A stretch of 64,000 bases of DNA from Ruegeria sp. AD91A. Its GTDB lineage: Bacteria; Pseudomonadota; Alphaproteobacteria; Rhodobacterales; Rhodobacteraceae. Below, piece after piece: positions 17,128 through 25,949 of the stretch. Positions within the stretch are counted from its first letter, which is position 1; every line of letters begins with the position of its first letter. The DNA lies in contig NZ_CP031946.1 in NCBI RefSeq assembly GCF_003443535.1, forward strand, positions 3,598,297-3,662,296, given 5' to 3'. A program made the position numbers and the translations under genes. The notes under the pieces were generated by a model. It was not told the DNA's origin. It saw nothing but the letters and a program-made list of their open reading frames with translations, and searched no databases.

Positions 17128-18183
17128 ATGGCAACAGTTACCTTAGAGAATGTCAAAAAGAGCTTTGGCCCGACGGATGTGATCCACGGTGTTGATGTCG
17201 ATATCGCCGATGGAGAGTTCATCGTGATCGTCGGCCCGTCAGGCTGTGGTAAATCTACGTTGTTGCGGATGGTGGCGGGGCTGGAAACGGTCACGTCCGG
17301 GGAAATCTGGATCGGCGGTGAGCGCGCCAATGACAAAGAGCCGATGGATCGCGACATTGCGATGGTGTTCCAGAACTACGCGCTCTATCCGCACATGTCC
17401 GTGCGTCAGAACATGGGATATGGCCTGAAGATCGCTGGATTACCCAAGGCTCAGATCGATCAAAAGGTGACCCAGGCGGCAAAACTGTTGCAGCTCGAAC
17501 CTTTGCTGGATCGCAAACCCAGGCAGTTATCAGGCGGTCAGCGTCAGAGGGTGGCGATGGGGCGGGCCATTGTCCGCGAGCCTGCGGTTTTCCTGTTTGA
17601 CGAACCGCTCTCGAACCTCGACGCCAAGCTTCGTGTTCAGATGCGTCTGGAAATACGCGAGCTTCAGGAAAAGCTGGGTATCACGTCACTTTACGTTACG
17701 CACGACCAGGTCGAAGCAATGACAATGGCCGACAGAATGATCGTGATGAATGGCGGTATTGCCGAGCAGATCGGCACGCCGCTGGAAGTCTATGAAACCC
17801 CGCATACGCTGTTCGCCGCGCAATTCATCGGCAGCCCGGCGATGAACATTTTTGAAGCGCGGCGCGAAAACGGGACCATCAAGATCGGAGAAATCGAAGT
17901 CGGACCCTCTCAGGGTGCAGACAGCGCCGTGAAGCTTGGCATAAGACCAGAGCATCTGGTGTTGAATGACAATGGCCCACTTGAAGCGGCGATTCAGATG
18001 GCTGAACCGCTTGGGGCCAACACGTTGCTGCACGGTCACCTTTCTGGCACCGCAAGCGCGATCACGGCGAGCCTTCCCGGCGTCCACCCGATCGAGGGAC
18101 GCCACCCGGTTATGCAGTTCTCGGTCGCACCAGAGAACATGCATTTGTTTGACCACGTGACGGGCAAAAGGCTGGAAGGCTGA
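17128..18183 (+). CDS. ugpC: sn-glycerol-3-phosphate ABC transporter ATP-binding protein
   Basis: A 351-residue MalK-type ATPase that powers uptake. It shows Walker [10 protein letters not shown] (residues 36-44), Q-loop [14 protein letters not shown], signature [19 protein letters not shown], Walker [17 protein letters not shown] and switch His in [15 protein letters not shown]. The C-terminal OB-like regulatory domain (from about 240) is complete. The last base of its TGA is the first of the ugpQ ATG. Confidence 0.95.
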   Translation: MATVTLENVKKSFGPTDVIHGVDVDIADGEFIVIVGPSGCGKSTLLRMVAGLETVTSGEIWIGGERANDKEPMDRDIAMVFQNYALYPHMSVRQNMGYGLKIAGLPKAQIDQKVTQAAKLLQLEPLLDRKPRQLSGGQRQRVAMGRAIVREPAVFLFDEPLSNLDAKLRVQMRLEIRELQEKLGITSLYVTHDQVEAMTMADRMIVMNGGIAEQIGTPLEVYETPHTLFAAQFIGSPAMNIFEARRENGTIKIGEIEVGPSQGADSAVKLGIRPEHLVLNDNGPLEAAIQMAEPLGANTLLHGHLSGTASAITASLPGVHPIEGRHPVMQFSVAPENMHLFDHVTGKRLEG

Positions 18184-19130
18184 TGGTGTTTCAGCATGTT
18201 GAAGCCTTTCGTGGTGGTGAAAACCTGATCCGGGTTGTTGGCCATCGGGGGGCACGAGGTGTGTTACCTGAAAACAGCATGGTGGGCTTCGACTTTGCGC
18301 TCTCCATTGGTGTCCCGCTTCTTGAGTTTGACGTTGTTCTGACTGCCGATAATGTGCCGGTCATAACGCACAATCATCGCCTGCACGCAGCGAGCTTTCG
18401 CGATTCCAATGGCCTGTTTCTGATCGGAGAAGAGCCGAAAGTTTCCGCACTGACTTACGAGCAACTCCGGCAATTTGATATCGGGCGTTTGGACGGGCAA
18501 TCCGCCTATGGCCAACGCTTCCCGGACCAGGCCCAAATAGATGGCGTCCGTGTTCCAAAGTTGTTGGATCTGCTCGATTTGGTCGATGACCCAAAAAACA
18601 GTGATGCCTATCTGATGCTCGAACTGAAGTCGGATCCCGACCTGGCCCATGATGCGCTATACAGGGAGAAATTTGTCGGGAGAGTTCTTCAGGACGTTCG
18701 CGGCAAAGGTTTATCTTCGCGCGCGGTCCTGCACAGTTTCGATTGGAATCTCTTGGAGGAATGTCAGCGGCAAGCTCCGGATATGCCGTCATCCTATCTG
18801 ACGCAACTTCCGGAAAACGCCGACGATGTTGGTGAAGATTCCTCAAAATCCGTTTGCCCGGACTTTCGTGGTCGCCGCGACGAGATTCCAGACTTGGTAA
18901 AGCAAGCTGGCGGTTCGCTTTGGTGCCCATATTTTGCGGATGTGACGACTGAAAACGTGACGCGAGCAAAAGAGTTGGGCTTGTGCGTCGCCGTGTGGAC
19001 GGTCAATGAACACGAAGAGATAGGCAGGATGATAGATCTGCGCGTGGACGCAATCGTATCCGACTACCCCGGGCGGGTTCAAAGACAACTGTCGGACTCT
19101 GGCTTCGGTTGGCGCGCAGGGCATCGGTGA
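18183..19130 (+). CDS. ugpQ: Glycerophosphodiester phosphodiesterase
   Basis: UgpQ hydrolyses glycerophosphodiesters to glycerol-3-phosphate and an alcohol. The GDPD TIM-barrel starts VVGHRGARGVLPENSMVGFDFAL (HRG and the PEN glutamate are metal/catalytic), then LEFDVVLTADNVPVITHNH (E, D and second His) and ends VAVWTVNE. It has no signal peptide, so it acts in the cytoplasm on imported diesters. At 315 residues it is longer than the compact enterobacterial enzyme (about 250), with an insertion in the middle. It closes the ugp operon. Confidence 0.92.
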   Translation: MVFQHVEAFRGGENLIRVVGHRGARGVLPENSMVGFDFALSIGVPLLEFDVVLTADNVPVITHNHRLHAASFRDSNGLFLIGEEPKVSALTYEQLRQFDIGRLDGQSAYGQRFPDQAQIDGVRVPKLLDLLDLVDDPKNSDAYLMLELKSDPDLAHDALYREKFVGRVLQDVRGKGLSSRAVLHSFDWNLLEECQRQAPDMPSSYLTQLPENADDVGEDSSKSVCPDFRGRRDEIPDLVKQAGGSLWCPYFADVTTENVTRAKELGLCVAVWTVNEHEEIGRMIDLRVDAIVSDYPGRVQRQLSDSGFGWRAGHR

Positions 19131-19635
19131 TCCCGGCGCCCTGAGGGTGACGTGAATGAATTTCTTTCGCCATTTGAAAATTGCCTCAAACAAAGGCTCT
19201 TCAGCCCGTTGACGCACAGGACCAGCATGTTTTTACGGCATGACCCTATGAGAGCCTATTCTCAGGAAACCGTTCTTGGGCGCGGTTGACGGAAGTCCGG
19301 AATTCCGGAACGAATGCCCAAACGCTGACCTCACTGCTCTGAGCATTGCGCTTGCGGTTGTCGGGACCGTGTTCTGCGCCTTCGGTCGATGAAGAGTAAT
19401 TGATACCTGCGTACCAATATTCTCAATGCCGTTAGGTATTTCTGGCACCGAGGCTCGGCAATCGCGCTGGCCACAACCGTCATCGACTGGCCGTAAAGCC
19501 TGACGGATGGCGCCAAATGCTGAGTCACATTAACAACAATCTTGTGATTGCTGCAGTTCCGTCTCTTTTCCGCCGGAATTTGTGCTGATAAGGGTAAAGT
19601 TAAGTGTTGGGGTGGTAGTAAGTGCGAGTGGGCAG
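19131..19635. other. 505-base gap with no recognisable gene
   Basis: All six frames are broken by stops or contain only short unconserved frames. I see no RNA gene, terminator with a clear T-tract or repeat. The stretch ends at a truncated Hint-type gene, so it may be a decayed locus, but I cannot name an ancestor. Confidence 0.4.
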
Positions 19636-20085
19636 ATGAGAGCCGGAACAAACGGTCAAATAGCTATTTCCTGGTGTCAGACGGAAATTGACGGGCTTGA
19701 AGATGCGCCCCTTTCCTCTTTGATGATCGGAGCATCATGGTCATGGCGTGGACAAGCAATCGTCCTGAGCGAGGCTGTGGAGCAAAGCATTGGAAAAATG
19801 GGGAATGCCGGGGGCGTTGCGACCCACGTGAACAGCCACTTTCCAATTGTCCGTGAGGTTTCAGGCCTTGTGTCAGGCATTCTTACCTTTACCAACGGTG
19901 CGCAGAAGTTCTCTGCCAGGCTTGTTGTCGATGGCAAGGATACGTCGCGGACTCTCGTGTTTGACGGCGCTTGCCCGCCACGGGATGAAGAGTTCTGGAT
20001 TGTCGAAGTGACAGAGCTTGCGGCGATCCCGAACCCGCCATTGAAAAGTGACGCGACAGTAGTCTCTTTCCCGATCTCAAATTAG
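19636..20085 (+). CDS. Truncated Hint-associated N-terminal domain protein
   Basis: The opening MRAGTNGQIAISWCQTEIDGLEDAPLSSLMIGASWSWRGQAIVL closely resembles the N-terminal region of Rhodobacterales Hint-domain proteins (pattern TGxxGTFVISWSQTEVDGLxxAP...GxxWxWxGxAVR). Those proteins are usually over 300 residues and carry a C-terminal Hint (intein-like) domain. Here the frame stops after 149 residues, so the Hint part is absent. It may be a remnant or a free-standing domain. An upstream in-frame ATG at 19582 is possible but less likely. Family recall is from memory of the motif. Confidence 0.55.
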   Translation: MRAGTNGQIAISWCQTEIDGLEDAPLSSLMIGASWSWRGQAIVLSEAVEQSIGKMGNAGGVATHVNSHFPIVREVSGLVSGILTFTNGAQKFSARLVVDGKDTSRTLVFDGACPPRDEEFWIVEVTELAAIPNPPLKSDATVVSFPISN

Positions 20086-20177
20086 AGTTTCAAGGCAGCG
20101 CTACGCGGATTCGACGCTGCGTCGGTCCCGATGTCTGTCTGCCCTGATCGATTTTCTGAACTTTGCTGAATGCTGTG

Positions 20178-20205
20178 TTGACACCGACGGCATTGCGGCT
20201 ATAAG
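20178..20205 (+). promoter_or_regulatory. Promoter of rpsD
   Basis: TTGACA (20178-20183) and TATAAG (20200-20205) are separated by 16 bases, a near-consensus housekeeping promoter. Transcription would begin near 20212, leaving a leader of about 110 bases before rpsD. Confidence 0.75.
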
Positions 20206-20211
20206 CGCGGC

Positions 20212-20325
20212 TTCATTGGTGTTGGTGGCCCCCGCAAGGGGATGCCTGTCATGGGGGAAACCTCAAGAGGACAACGCCCTTCATAGTGGCCCGTTAGGGC
20301 TTCGACAAAACGAAGGAGATCAGCC
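20212..20325 (+). promoter_or_regulatory. Structured 5' leader of rpsD
   Basis: The leader has CCCC-GCAA-GGGG (20230-20241, a GNRA tetraloop), GCCC-GTTA-GGGC (20289-20300) and CTTCG...CGAAG (20300-20315) whose 3' arm covers part of the AAGGAG ribosome site (20313-20318). S4 is a known autogenous repressor in other bacteria, so this is a candidate S4-binding leader. It is not a class I recognise. Confidence 0.5.
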
Positions 20326-20946
20326 GTGACCAAACGCACGTCTGCCAAGTACAAAATCGACCGCCGGATGGGCGAAAACATCTGGGGTCGTCCGAAATCC
20401 CCTGTCAACCGTCGTGAATACGGCCCCGGCCAGCACGGCCAGCGCCGCAAGGGCAAACTGTCGGACTTTGGTCTGCAGTTGCGCGCCAAGCAGAAGCTGA
20501 AAGGCTATTATGGCGACCTGACCGAGAAGCAGTTCCGCCGCATCTACGCCGAAGCCGAGCGTGTGAAGGGCGACACCGGTGAAAACCTGATCGGCCTGCT
20601 GGAGCGCCGTCTGGACGCCGTTGTTTACCGCGCCAAGTTCGTTGCAACCGTCTTTGCCGCGCGCCAGTTCGTGAACCACGGCCACGTCAAAGTGAACGGC
20701 AAGCGGGTCAACATCCCGTCCTACCGCGTCAAAGAAGGCGACGTGATCGAGGTGCGCGACAAGTCCAAGCAACTGGCTGTTGTCCTCGAAGCTGCCGCGC
20801 TGGCCGAGCGCGACGTTCCTGACTACATTGACGCCGACCACTCGAAAATGACCGCGACTTTCGTGCGCGCTCCGTCGCTGGGCGACGTGCCGTACCCGGT
20901 CATGATGGAACCGAACCTGGTCGTCGAATTCTACGCCAAGAACTAA
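20326..20946 (+). CDS. rpsD: 30S ribosomal protein S4
   Basis: S4 nucleates 30S assembly on 16S rRNA. The 206-residue sequence is complete, with [32 protein letters not shown] and the S4 RNA-binding domain (residues 95-160: [46 protein letters not shown]). The start is GTG at 20326, preceded by AAGGAG. Monocistronic with its own promoter and terminator, as in other alphaproteobacteria where rpsD is outside the alpha operon. Confidence 0.98.
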   Translation: MTKRTSAKYKIDRRMGENIWGRPKSPVNRREYGPGQHGQRRKGKLSDFGLQLRAKQKLKGYYGDLTEKQFRRIYAEAERVKGDTGENLIGLLERRLDAVVYRAKFVATVFAARQFVNHGHVKVNGKRVNIPSYRVKEGDVIEVRDKSKQLAVVLEAAALAERDVPDYIDADHSKMTATFVRAPSLGDVPYPVMMEPNLVVEFYAKN

Positions 20947-20970
20947 TCTTCGCAGCACCCGAATTCCGAA

Positions 20971-20998
20971 AGGCCGCGCTTTTTGCGCGGTCTTTTTT
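20971..20998 (+). terminator. Terminator of rpsD
   Basis: AGGCCGCGC (20971-20979) pairs with GCGCGGTCT (20985-20993) with one G-T pair, followed by TTTTTT. Confidence 0.88.
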
Positions 20999-21072
20999 GT
21001 TTGATGGGGACTCTGCCGCCATCGCAACGGCCCGCGCCTTCCCTGAGGGTTATTGGCCAGATAAGGTGCGGG

Positions 21073-21534
21073 TCAGATCGGCAGGGGTCTGCCTTCGGCA
21101 ATCGCTTCCATTGCGAAATACGATGTCACGCTGTCCAGCTCGACCTTTTCGATCAATCGCTGATAGACCTTGTCATAAGATGTCATATCCTGTGTTACGA
21201 CTTTCAACTGATAGTCGTAATCTCCTCCGATCCGATGAAAATCCACGACTTCCGGGATCGTGAGAACGTGGCTCCGAAACGCTTGCAGCCACTGAGCGGA
21301 ATGATGTCGTGTGCGGAGCATGACAAAGACCACAAGGCTCAAACCCAGTTTTTCACGCGCGATGCGGGCCGTGGACCCTATCAGAACGCCGTTTTCGTTC
21401 AGGGCCTTCAAGCGCCGCCAGCAAGCGTTTTGAGAAAGTCCCACACGATCCGCCAATTCGCGCTGCGACAGGGTGGCGTCCTTTTGCAGTTCTTTCAGAA
21501 TGCGCGTGTCAATTTGATCTAATTTTGATGTCAT
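21073..21534 (-). CDS. Lrp/AsnC family transcriptional regulator
   Basis: A complete 153-residue Lrp protein: helix-turn-helix LDQIDTRILKELQKDATLSQRELADRVGLSQNACWRRLKALNENG, then the RAM domain with GGDYDYQLKVV. It is divergent from the cysteine-desulfurase-like gene 102 bases away, with an AT-rich intergenic region containing TGATCATATGAC. It probably controls that enzyme in response to an amino acid, possibly cysteine or another sulfur or selenium amino acid; the ligand is not evident. Confidence 0.93.
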   Translation of the reverse strand: MTSKLDQIDTRILKELQKDATLSQRELADRVGLSQNACWRRLKALNENGVLIGSTARIAREKLGLSLVVFVMLRTRHHSAQWLQAFRSHVLTIPEVVDFHRIGGDYDYQLKVVTQDMTSYDKVYQRLIEKVELDSVTSYFAMEAIAEGRPLPI

Positions 21535-21636
21535 AACTGATCATATGACACAAAATTTTTAAAATCGACGCAAAGATAGGTGAAGTTTTTGCGGCTCGAA
21601 AATATCACATTGGTAGGGCAGTAAGGAGCCAATGTA

Positions 21637-23052
21637 ATGACCCTGTCCAAATTTCGTGCGGAACTCTGTTCCACCACTCACAATTCAAATCTGCGCGATG
21701 GGCTGATCGGCGAGAACGTTCTGATCCCGGGTCTGCATGGAGACGTGCCGCTTGTCTATGCGGATTACGTCGCTTCGGGCCGCGCATTGCGGCAGGTCGA
21801 GGATTTTGTGGCGCAGGATGTATTGCCGTTTTACGCAAACAGTCACACCGAGGCCTCCTACTGCGGATCCTACATGACACGTCTGCGCCGCGAAGCGCGG
21901 GCAGAAATAGCCCGCATTGTTGGTGCTCGGGAAGAGGACGCGGTGATCTTTACCGGGTCTGGCGCCACTGCGGGGCTCAATCGGTTGGTCAGCCTGCTAG
22001 GGGTGGCAGAGGCTGACCAGCCGATTGTCTTAATCGGTCCGTATGAGCATCATTCGAATATTCTGCCGTGGCGCGAAAGCAAAGCACGTGTCATCGAGAT
22101 TCCCGAGGCCGAGGGTGGTGGTGTGGACCTACATGCGCTGAAAGCCGCGCTGGAGGCCCATGCGGATGCCGATTTGGTGGTCGGATCATTTTCCGCCGCG
22201 TCCAACGTGACTGGTATTATCACCGATCCTGATCCGGTCACGCGAATGCTCAAGGCGCATGGTGCTTTGGCCGTTTGGGACTATGCCGGTGGCGGGCCTT
22301 ACCTGCCGATGGACATGGGGCCCGAAGGTGCCCGCAAGGATGCGATCGTGGTTTCGCCGCACAAGTTTCCCGGTGGCCCGGGCGCGTCAGGCGTTTTGGT
22401 TGTGAACCAATCTGCCGTGAAACGGACCTGTCCTAGCTGGCCGGGCGGTGGAACCGTCAGCTTCGTATCACCGTGGCGGCATGACTACAGTGCCGATCTG
22501 GCCACAAGGGAAGAGGCCGGGACACCCAACGTGATCGGAGACATTCGTGCGGCGCTGGCCTTCATCGTCAAGGATGTCGTCGGAACGGACGAAATCGCCC
22601 GGCGTGAGGTGCAGTACAATCAAATGGCGCTGGAAGGGTGGAAGAACAACCCGAACCTCACCCTGCTTGGGGTCGAGAGCGCGCATCGTCTGCCGATCTT
22701 CTCTTTCCTGGTGCGCGGCAATGCGGGTCAGCCTGTGCATCAGCAATTGTTCACGCGGATGCTCAGCGATATCTACGGCATTCAGGTGCGGGGCGGCTGT
22801 GCCTGTGCAGGACCCTATGCTCACCGCTTGCTGGGGATTGATCAGGCAACGTCAGAGGCGCTGCACGCTGCCTTGTCCGCAGGGGAAGAAATGAAAAAGC
22901 CCGGTTGGGTGCGACTGAATTTCTCGTATCTGATGAGCGAGGAAACGGTTCGGTTCATCATCGACAGCGTCAATGACCTGTCACACCGGACCGAGGAGTT
23001 CGCGCCATACTACAACGCCGACCCGACAACCGCGCGCTTCAAAGCCGCATGA
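21637..23052 (+). CDS. Class V aminotransferase-fold enzyme, cysteine desulfurase/selenocysteine lyase-like
   Basis: A 471-residue PLP enzyme. Features are FTGSGATAGLNRLV (PLP phosphate), EHHSNILPWRE (H stacking on PLP), SPHKFPGGPGASGVL with the Schiff-base lysine, and RGGCACAGPYAHRLLG in which a Cys sits where the persulfide Cys of NifS/SufS enzymes lies. It is longer than IscS (about 400) because of a C-terminal extension of some 50 residues. It is not near any suf or isc gene, so a catabolic or selenocysteine role is as likely as Fe-S assembly. The divergent Lrp gene suggests amino-acid induction. Confidence 0.85.
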   Translation: MTLSKFRAELCSTTHNSNLRDGLIGENVLIPGLHGDVPLVYADYVASGRALRQVEDFVAQDVLPFYANSHTEASYCGSYMTRLRREARAEIARIVGAREEDAVIFTGSGATAGLNRLVSLLGVAEADQPIVLIGPYEHHSNILPWRESKARVIEIPEAEGGGVDLHALKAALEAHADADLVVGSFSAASNVTGIITDPDPVTRMLKAHGALAVWDYAGGGPYLPMDMGPEGARKDAIVVSPHKFPGGPGASGVLVVNQSAVKRTCPSWPGGGTVSFVSPWRHDYSADLATREEAGTPNVIGDIRAALAFIVKDVVGTDEIARREVQYNQMALEGWKNNPNLTLLGVESAHRLPIFSFLVRGNAGQPVHQQLFTRMLSDIYGIQVRGGCACAGPYAHRLLGIDQATSEALHAALSAGEEMKKPGWVRLNFSYLMSEETVRFIIDSVNDLSHRTEEFAPYYNADPTTARFKAA

Positions 23053-23067
23053 GGGAATTGTCGCTTT

Positions 23068-23118
23068 TCTCAATCCGTTGAGACAGGTATGAGAGGCCCA
23101 TTCAACGGAGCCTCTCAT
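23068..23118 (+). promoter_or_regulatory. Tandem hairpins covering the hisC ribosome site and start codon
   Basis: Hairpin 1 is TCTCAA-TCCG-TTGAGA (23068-23083). Hairpin 2 pairs ATGAGAGGC (23089-23097) with GCCTCTCAT (23110-23118), 9 bp perfect, loop of 12. The second arm contains the first two bases of the hisC ATG (23117), and the ACGGAG ribosome site lies in the loop and stem. Both would limit ribosome entry until melted or bound. Confidence 0.7.
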
Positions 23119-24202
23119 GACCAAGATCACCCCACAACCCGGCATTATGGACATCGCGCTGTATCAGGGCGGCCAGTCGCATGTGGCCGGTGTGGAGCAT
23201 GTGATCAAGCTGAGCTCGAACGAGAACCCGTTCGGACCAAGCCCCAAAGCGATTGAGGCAGTGCGCGACACCGCTGCCACCCTGCACCGTTATCCCGGCA
23301 CCGACCATGCAAGCCTGCGCGAGGCGATCGGCGTACGCCACGGACTGGACCCTGCGCGGATCATCTGCGGTGTCGGCAGCGACGAGGTTTTGCAATTCGT
23401 CGCTCAGGCCTATGCGGGGCCGGGGGACGAGGTGATCTATACCGAGCACGGGTTTTCCATGTACCCGATCATCGCCCGTATGGCCGGTGCGACGCCGGTC
23501 ATGGTGGCCGAGCGTGACCGCAAAGTGGATGTGGCGGCTATTCTTGCCGCTGTGACGGGGCAGACGCGGATCGTGTTTGTCACCAATCCCGGCAATCCAA
23601 CCTCGACCATGATCTCGAACGACGAACTGGAACGTTTGGCGCTGGGTCTGCCCAACACTTGCCTGATGGTTCTGGATGGCGCTTATGCCGAATTTGTCGA
23701 CGGGTTCGATGGCGGGGCGTCGCTGGTTGACGCCCATGAGAATGTGATCATGACGCGCACCTTCTCAAAAGTGTACGGGCTGGGCGGTATGCGTGTCGGC
23801 TGGGGCTATGCACATCAACCGATCATCGACGTGCTGAACCGGGTGCGCCAGCCGTTCAACCTGTCGCTGACAGCCTTGGCAGCAGCTGAAGCCGCGGTGA
23901 ACGATGTCGAGTTTCTCTCTTTCTGCCAATCCGAGAATGCGCGCTTGCGTGTATGGCTGGCGGATGAGTTGGCAAAAGTCGGTGTTCCGTCGGATCCGTC
24001 CTGTACCAACTTCATTCTTACACGTTTTGCCGATCAGGCCGAAGCCGAGGCCTGCGATGACTACCTGAAAACGCAGGGTTTGATTGTCCGCCGGGTTGCA
24101 GGCTACAACCTGCCGAACGCCTTGCGGATCACCGTGGGCGACGAAGAAGCGTGCCGCCGTGTGGTTGCGGCGATCACTGCATTCAAAGAGGGCGCAGCAT
24201 GA
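23117..24202 (+). CDS. hisC: Histidinol-phosphate aminotransferase
   Basis: A 361-residue class I/II PLP aminotransferase. Motifs: [63 protein letters not shown] and the Schiff-base lysine in [18 protein letters not shown]. HisC transaminates imidazole acetol phosphate, and homologs also serve tyrosine and phenylalanine synthesis. Here it overlaps the prephenate dehydrogenase gene by ATGA, so an aromatic amino-acid role is likely in addition to histidine. Its start is within a strong RNA hairpin. Confidence 0.93.
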   Translation: MTKITPQPGIMDIALYQGGQSHVAGVEHVIKLSSNENPFGPSPKAIEAVRDTAATLHRYPGTDHASLREAIGVRHGLDPARIICGVGSDEVLQFVAQAYAGPGDEVIYTEHGFSMYPIIARMAGATPVMVAERDRKVDVAAILAAVTGQTRIVFVTNPGNPTSTMISNDELERLALGLPNTCLMVLDGAYAEFVDGFDGGASLVDAHENVIMTRTFSKVYGLGGMRVGWGYAHQPIIDVLNRVRQPFNLSLTALAAAEAAVNDVEFLSFCQSENARLRVWLADELAKVGVPSDPSCTNFILTRFADQAEAEACDDYLKTQGLIVRRVAGYNLPNALRITVGDEEACRRVVAAITAFKEGAA

Positions 24203-25119
24203 GCCAGATTTACGACCGCGTTGCGCTGATCGGGCTGGGGCTGATTGCTTCGTCCATGTTCTGGGCGATAAAACGTGCGGGTCTGGCCGGGGAAGTGACG
24301 GGTTATGCCCGGTCCGAGGAGACCCGAGAAACAGCACGCAGGATCGGACTGTGTGACCATGTTTGCGACTCGGCACGCGATGCGGTCGAAGGTGCCGATC
24401 TTGTTGTCCTGTGTGTGCCTGTGGGGGCTATGGGCGCAGTTGCAAAAGAGATTGCACCTGTGCTGAAGCCCGGTGCGACCGTTTCGGATGTGGGCTCGGT
24501 CAAGCGGGACGTCATTCGGGCGGTGCAGCCGCATATCCCCGACGGCGTGCACTTCATACCCGCGCACCCCTTGGCTGGGACCGAGCATTCCGGCCCTGAG
24601 TCTGGATTTGCCGAGCTGTTTGACAATCGCTGGTGTCTGTTGGTCCCGGTCGAGGGTTCGGACCCGGATGCCATTGCCCGCCTGCGCGCGCTTTGGGAGG
24701 GCATGGGGTCATATGTTGATGAAATGGATGCGGATCACCATGATCTGGTCCTTGCCGTAACCTCTCATGCGCCACACCTGATTGCATACACGATGGTTGG
24801 CGTGGCCGACGATCTGCGACGGGTGACCGATAGCGAAGTCATCAAGTATTCGGCCGCCGGCTTCCGGGACTTCACCCGGATTGCCGCGTCCGACCCGACC
24901 ATGTGGCGGGATGTGTTCCTGTCCAACAAGGATGCCACGCTGGAAATCCTGGGCCGGTTCACAGAAGAGCTTTTTGCCCTGCAACGCGCCATCCGTACCG
25001 GGGACGGTGATCATTTGTTTGACTACTTCACCCGCACCCGTGCTATTCGTCGCGGCATTATCGACGCGGGGCAGGACACGGATGCACCGGACTTTGGGCG
25101 GGGGAAGGCAAGTTCATGA
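24199..25119 (+). CDS. tyrC: Prephenate/arogenate dehydrogenase
   Basis: A 306-residue NAD(P)-dependent dehydrogenase for tyrosine synthesis. The N-terminal Rossmann domain has [33 protein letters not shown] and [19 protein letters not shown]. The C-terminal helical dimer domain contains [21 protein letters not shown]. Start ATG 24199 overlaps the hisC stop codon. Neighbour hisC can supply the linked transamination step. It lacks a chorismate mutase or ACT domain, so allosteric control by tyrosine is not obvious. Confidence 0.92.
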   Translation: MSQIYDRVALIGLGLIASSMFWAIKRAGLAGEVTGYARSEETRETARRIGLCDHVCDSARDAVEGADLVVLCVPVGAMGAVAKEIAPVLKPGATVSDVGSVKRDVIRAVQPHIPDGVHFIPAHPLAGTEHSGPESGFAELFDNRWCLLVPVEGSDPDAIARLRALWEGMGSYVDEMDADHHDLVLAVTSHAPHLIAYTMVGVADDLRRVTDSEVIKYSAAGFRDFTRIAASDPTMWRDVFLSNKDATLEILGRFTEELFALQRAIRTGDGDHLFDYFTRTRAIRRGIIDAGQDTDAPDFGRGKASS

Positions 25120-25949
25120 GAGTGCGCTGGGGGCATATTCTGATCGGGGTCGCATCTTTGGGTGCTGCGACGGTTCAGGCAGCGCCCCTTGACCAGTCTT
25201 TGGTGCCTCTCATGCGTCCCTCGCTTGTTCAACAGGCTGCCAGCACGCCTATCGCCTTTGAAGTCGCCAAACGGCGCCCGGTTTCGCGCCCGGTTTCGCC
25301 GCAAGTCACGGCTGCAGCGGCGCGCCCGTCGGAACTGCCACTTCTGGGACCGGACACGTCCTTGATGCCTTATTTGCGACCCGAGTCGGTCGAGCAGCAG
25401 GTATTGTTCAAAAGGAGCAAGCTGCGCAAAGGGTCTGTTTGCGGGGATATTGCCATTCAAGGCAAGCCTGTTGGCCGTGTGGGCAGCAAGAATTCAGCCT
25501 GCGGTGTCAAGGATGCGGTGCAGATCACCTCGGTTTCGGGTGTGGTGCTCAGCCGTCCCTCGACTATGGATTGTGGCACCGCCAGTGCGTTGAACAAGTG
25601 GGTCGACAAGACCGTCAAACCCACCTTCAAACGCCGGGGCCCTGTGGTCGAATTGCAAGTCGCAGCCCATTATGCCTGCCGAACCCGCAACAACCGCAAA
25701 GGCGCGAAGATATCCGAACATGGCAAGGGGCGTGCGATCGATATCTCAGGTTTCAAAATGGCCGACGGTGAGGTGGTGACCGTCCTGAACGGGTGGCGCA
25801 AGAACCCGTCTCAGAAACAGCTCAAGAAGATCTGGCGCGGGGCGTGCGGCCCGTTCGGCACCGTGCTGGGGCCAAATTCAGATCGTTATCACAAGGACCA
25901 CTTTCACCTTGATACGGCCCGCTACCGCAGCGGACCCTACTGCCGTTAA
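25116..25949 (+). CDS. Extensin family protein (extensin-like C-terminal domain)
   Basis: A signal peptide (residues 1-23 ending VQAAP) precedes a Pro- and Arg-rich linker and then the extensin_like domain from about residue 105: GDIAIQGKPVGRV, ACGVKDAVQI, MDCGTASALNKWVD, ACRTRNNRKGAKISEHGKGRAIDISGF and HKDHFHLDTARYRSGPYCR. The HxxxxAID and KDHFHLD elements resemble D,D-peptidase VanY/LAS metal sites, suggesting a periplasmic zinc hydrolase acting on cell wall. It overlaps tyrC by ATGA but its role is probably unrelated. Confidence 0.88.
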   Translation: MRVRWGHILIGVASLGAATVQAAPLDQSLVPLMRPSLVQQAASTPIAFEVAKRRPVSRPVSPQVTAAAARPSELPLLGPDTSLMPYLRPESVEQQVLFKRSKLRKGSVCGDIAIQGKPVGRVGSKNSACGVKDAVQITSVSGVVLSRPSTMDCGTASALNKWVDKTVKPTFKRRGPVVELQVAAHYACRTRNNRKGAKISEHGKGRAIDISGFKMADGEVVTVLNGWRKNPSQKQLKKIWRGACGPFGTVLGPNSDRYHKDHFHLDTARYRSGPYCR

